Part shown: one piece after another, positions 62,771 through 64,000 of the stretch
Position numbering within the stretch: the stretch's first letter is position 1
Layout of the letters: the number at the start of each line of letters is the position of its first letter
Assembly: GCA_009829735.1 (NCBI GenBank)
Contig: CM020619.1
Span: 15,195,816-15,259,815 of the forward strand
Source: Pyropia yezoensis
Lineage: Eukaryota; Rhodophyta; Bangiophyceae; Bangiales; Bangiaceae
Direction: 5' to 3'
DNA length: 64,000 nt
The notes under the pieces: model-generated
The model's input: the letters and a program-made list of their open reading frames with translations, nothing else
Databases searched by the model: none
Told to the model about the DNA's origin: nothing
Program-made: the position numbers and the translations under genes

Positions 62771-63301
62771 GCGGCACGCGCGGAGTGCCGCCCAACCCCG
62801 CCGATAAGAACACGAAGAAGAAAAAATGTTTAAGCCCCACAACGGTCGGGCGATGCGGCAGAGGGGTACGCGCGCCTGCAAATTCCTGCTCGTTGCCACA
62901 CCCCGCGCGCGTGGGGGGGCGTCGGAGCCCGGGGAGGGGGAAGGGCTGCAGGCCGCCCCACAGCAGCCGACAGCTGCTGCCGCTACGGACGATTGGGTGC
63001 CCCGCGTCCCCTGCAGGCAGGTGTATGTAGATCTGAATACAGCACCTGGTGAGCCGTTGTGGTGTGTAGCGTTGTCATCGCAGGGGGGGGCCCCCACGGA
63101 GGTCCAAGACGGTCAGGCTGGCGGTGTGGCGGGCGGCAGGGTCTCCGCATCTGCGGCCGGACGTCGTCATTTTCGCAGCACTGGCAGTCGAATGCAACTC
63201 GACAGACCCATTAAGACTGTGAATGTGAAGTAATTATCATGGTTACTTGATAGACAGCGGACTTCAATAGCAGCCGTTTCGGTTCGCGCCGAGTGTCGTG
63301 A

Positions 63302-63350
63302 GTACAGTACTATTTCCATAGTAGTGCATTTACTGTTCTGTACTGTACAC
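63302..63350. repeat. TACAGTAC inverted pair
   Basis: TACAGTAC lies near 63303 and GTACTGTA near 63341, facing each other about 31 bases apart, in the spacer before the window's end. Confidence 0.5.
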
Positions 63351-64000
63351 GTGCATCCGTCACGCGCGGCGGACACGCGCCGGCCTTCCCGCCATCGCCA
63401 AGCGTCGACCCCGCGGCCGCATCGCTCGCCGGGCGCCCCCTCCCTGCCCCCTCCCCATCCGTCTGCCAGGTCGCGCGCTTGGCTGCGCTATGGCGCTGGC
63501 GCGTGTCGGTGCGGCCGCTTGGCCGGATGCTGGCTGCTACTGCGCGTCGTGCTCGTCGCGCCGTGCGCCGGTCCCTTCGTCTGGCTGGCACTGGCTCACG
63601 GCGCGGGGGTACAAGTGCCTGCCAGCCCCCCCCGTGACCTGTGTGGGGGCGCGACGGCGGCGGACGCGCGGCAACCACTGCCGTCCCAGCATACCGTGGT
63701 GCACTGGTGCTGAACGGTAGACGGGGCGCCTGCTGGTTTTTATCCAGACCGCTCCCCTCTCTGCTCTTACCCACCCTGACTCACTCTCCCTTAGCTACCC
63801 ACTATCACTGTTCGTTGGTTCCCTGTTCCCCACACCACCTTTCAACCTCTCTCCCCTCCCCGTCGCCTTTGTCCTCTGCTCCTTCCATTCCTCTCCATCC
63901 AACCCTTTTGCATCTCTACAGCACTACCCCATCCGTCGTCGTGGTTGTCTATTGTTTTCCTTGTGCCGCCGCCTCTTCCTCTCCCGCTCCCCCTCGAGCA

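Larger units (their letters stand above)
62319..64000. other. Terminal spacer with repeats
   Basis: No supported gene to the end of the window. It contains a 28-bp tandem duplication (62645-62700), a CCCG microsatellite and a TACAGTAC pair (63302-63349). The final 250 bases are C/T-rich, like a 5' leader. A plus-strand frame (62826-63233) lacks recognisable features. Confidence 0.5.

Noticed and set aside
62720..62775. CRISPR-like short repeats
   Set aside because: Pure CCCG microsatellite without spacers.

Overview
This is GC-rich nuclear DNA from a eukaryote. Spliceosomal introns can be placed in four genes (Miro, SRPK, RPT2, TraB). All have GT..AG ends and are 158 to 391 bases long. The proteins carry long Ala/Gly/Pro/Ser inserts, and C or G homopolymers are very common. 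GC richness, few short introns, secreted Hog-type Hint proteins and a chromodomain Ty3/gypsy element suggest a bangiophyte red alga (Porphyra/Pyropia type). That assignment is an inference from composition and gene content. No rRNA, tRNA or CRISPR array was found.

Layout. Bases 1 to about 7650 are the 3' part of a Ty3/gypsy chromovirus. It has the gag end, a textbook -1 frameshift signal, pol broken by one frame shift in RNase H, a roughly 3 kb region with a large antisense ORF, a polypurine tract and the start of the 3' LTR. Bases 7.6-10.4 kb are gene-poor and hold a perfect 40-bp hairpin and a 580-bp element with terminal inverted repeats. Bases 10.4-17.6 kb hold two related secreted Hint proteins flanking an AFG2/CDC48-like double AAA ATPase on the other strand; the ATPase frame is broken at two homopolymers. 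Next come a single-pass membrane protein (20.7 kb), Miro (22.7-25.9 kb, minus), a plastid-type thioredoxin-fold protein (27.0 kb), a 1225-residue coiled-coil protein (29.2 kb) and a mitochondrial-carrier-family transporter (33.8 kb, minus). Then follow a RING-H2 protein (38.3 kb), a small basic ORF (40.1 kb, minus), a Cet1-type mRNA capping triphosphatase (40.9 kb, minus), SRPK (44.0 kb), a tyrosinase (46.9 kb, minus), a cysteine-rich secreted protein (52.9 kb), proteasome RPT2 (54.7 kb, minus), a TraB protein (57.0 kb) and an anoctamin (60.1 kb, minus).

The genes are monocistronic and mostly unrelated housekeeping functions: capping, splicing control, proteolysis, mitochondrial dynamics and transport. 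A secreted set stands out: two Hint proteins, the Cys-rich protein, the single-pass membrane protein and perhaps the tyrosinase. Several of them have C-rich leaders just before the ATG. RPT2/TraB and Miro/thioredoxin-fold are divergent pairs that could share promoters. Long intergenic spacers carry recurring TACAGTAC motifs, CCAAT repeats and foldback structures.
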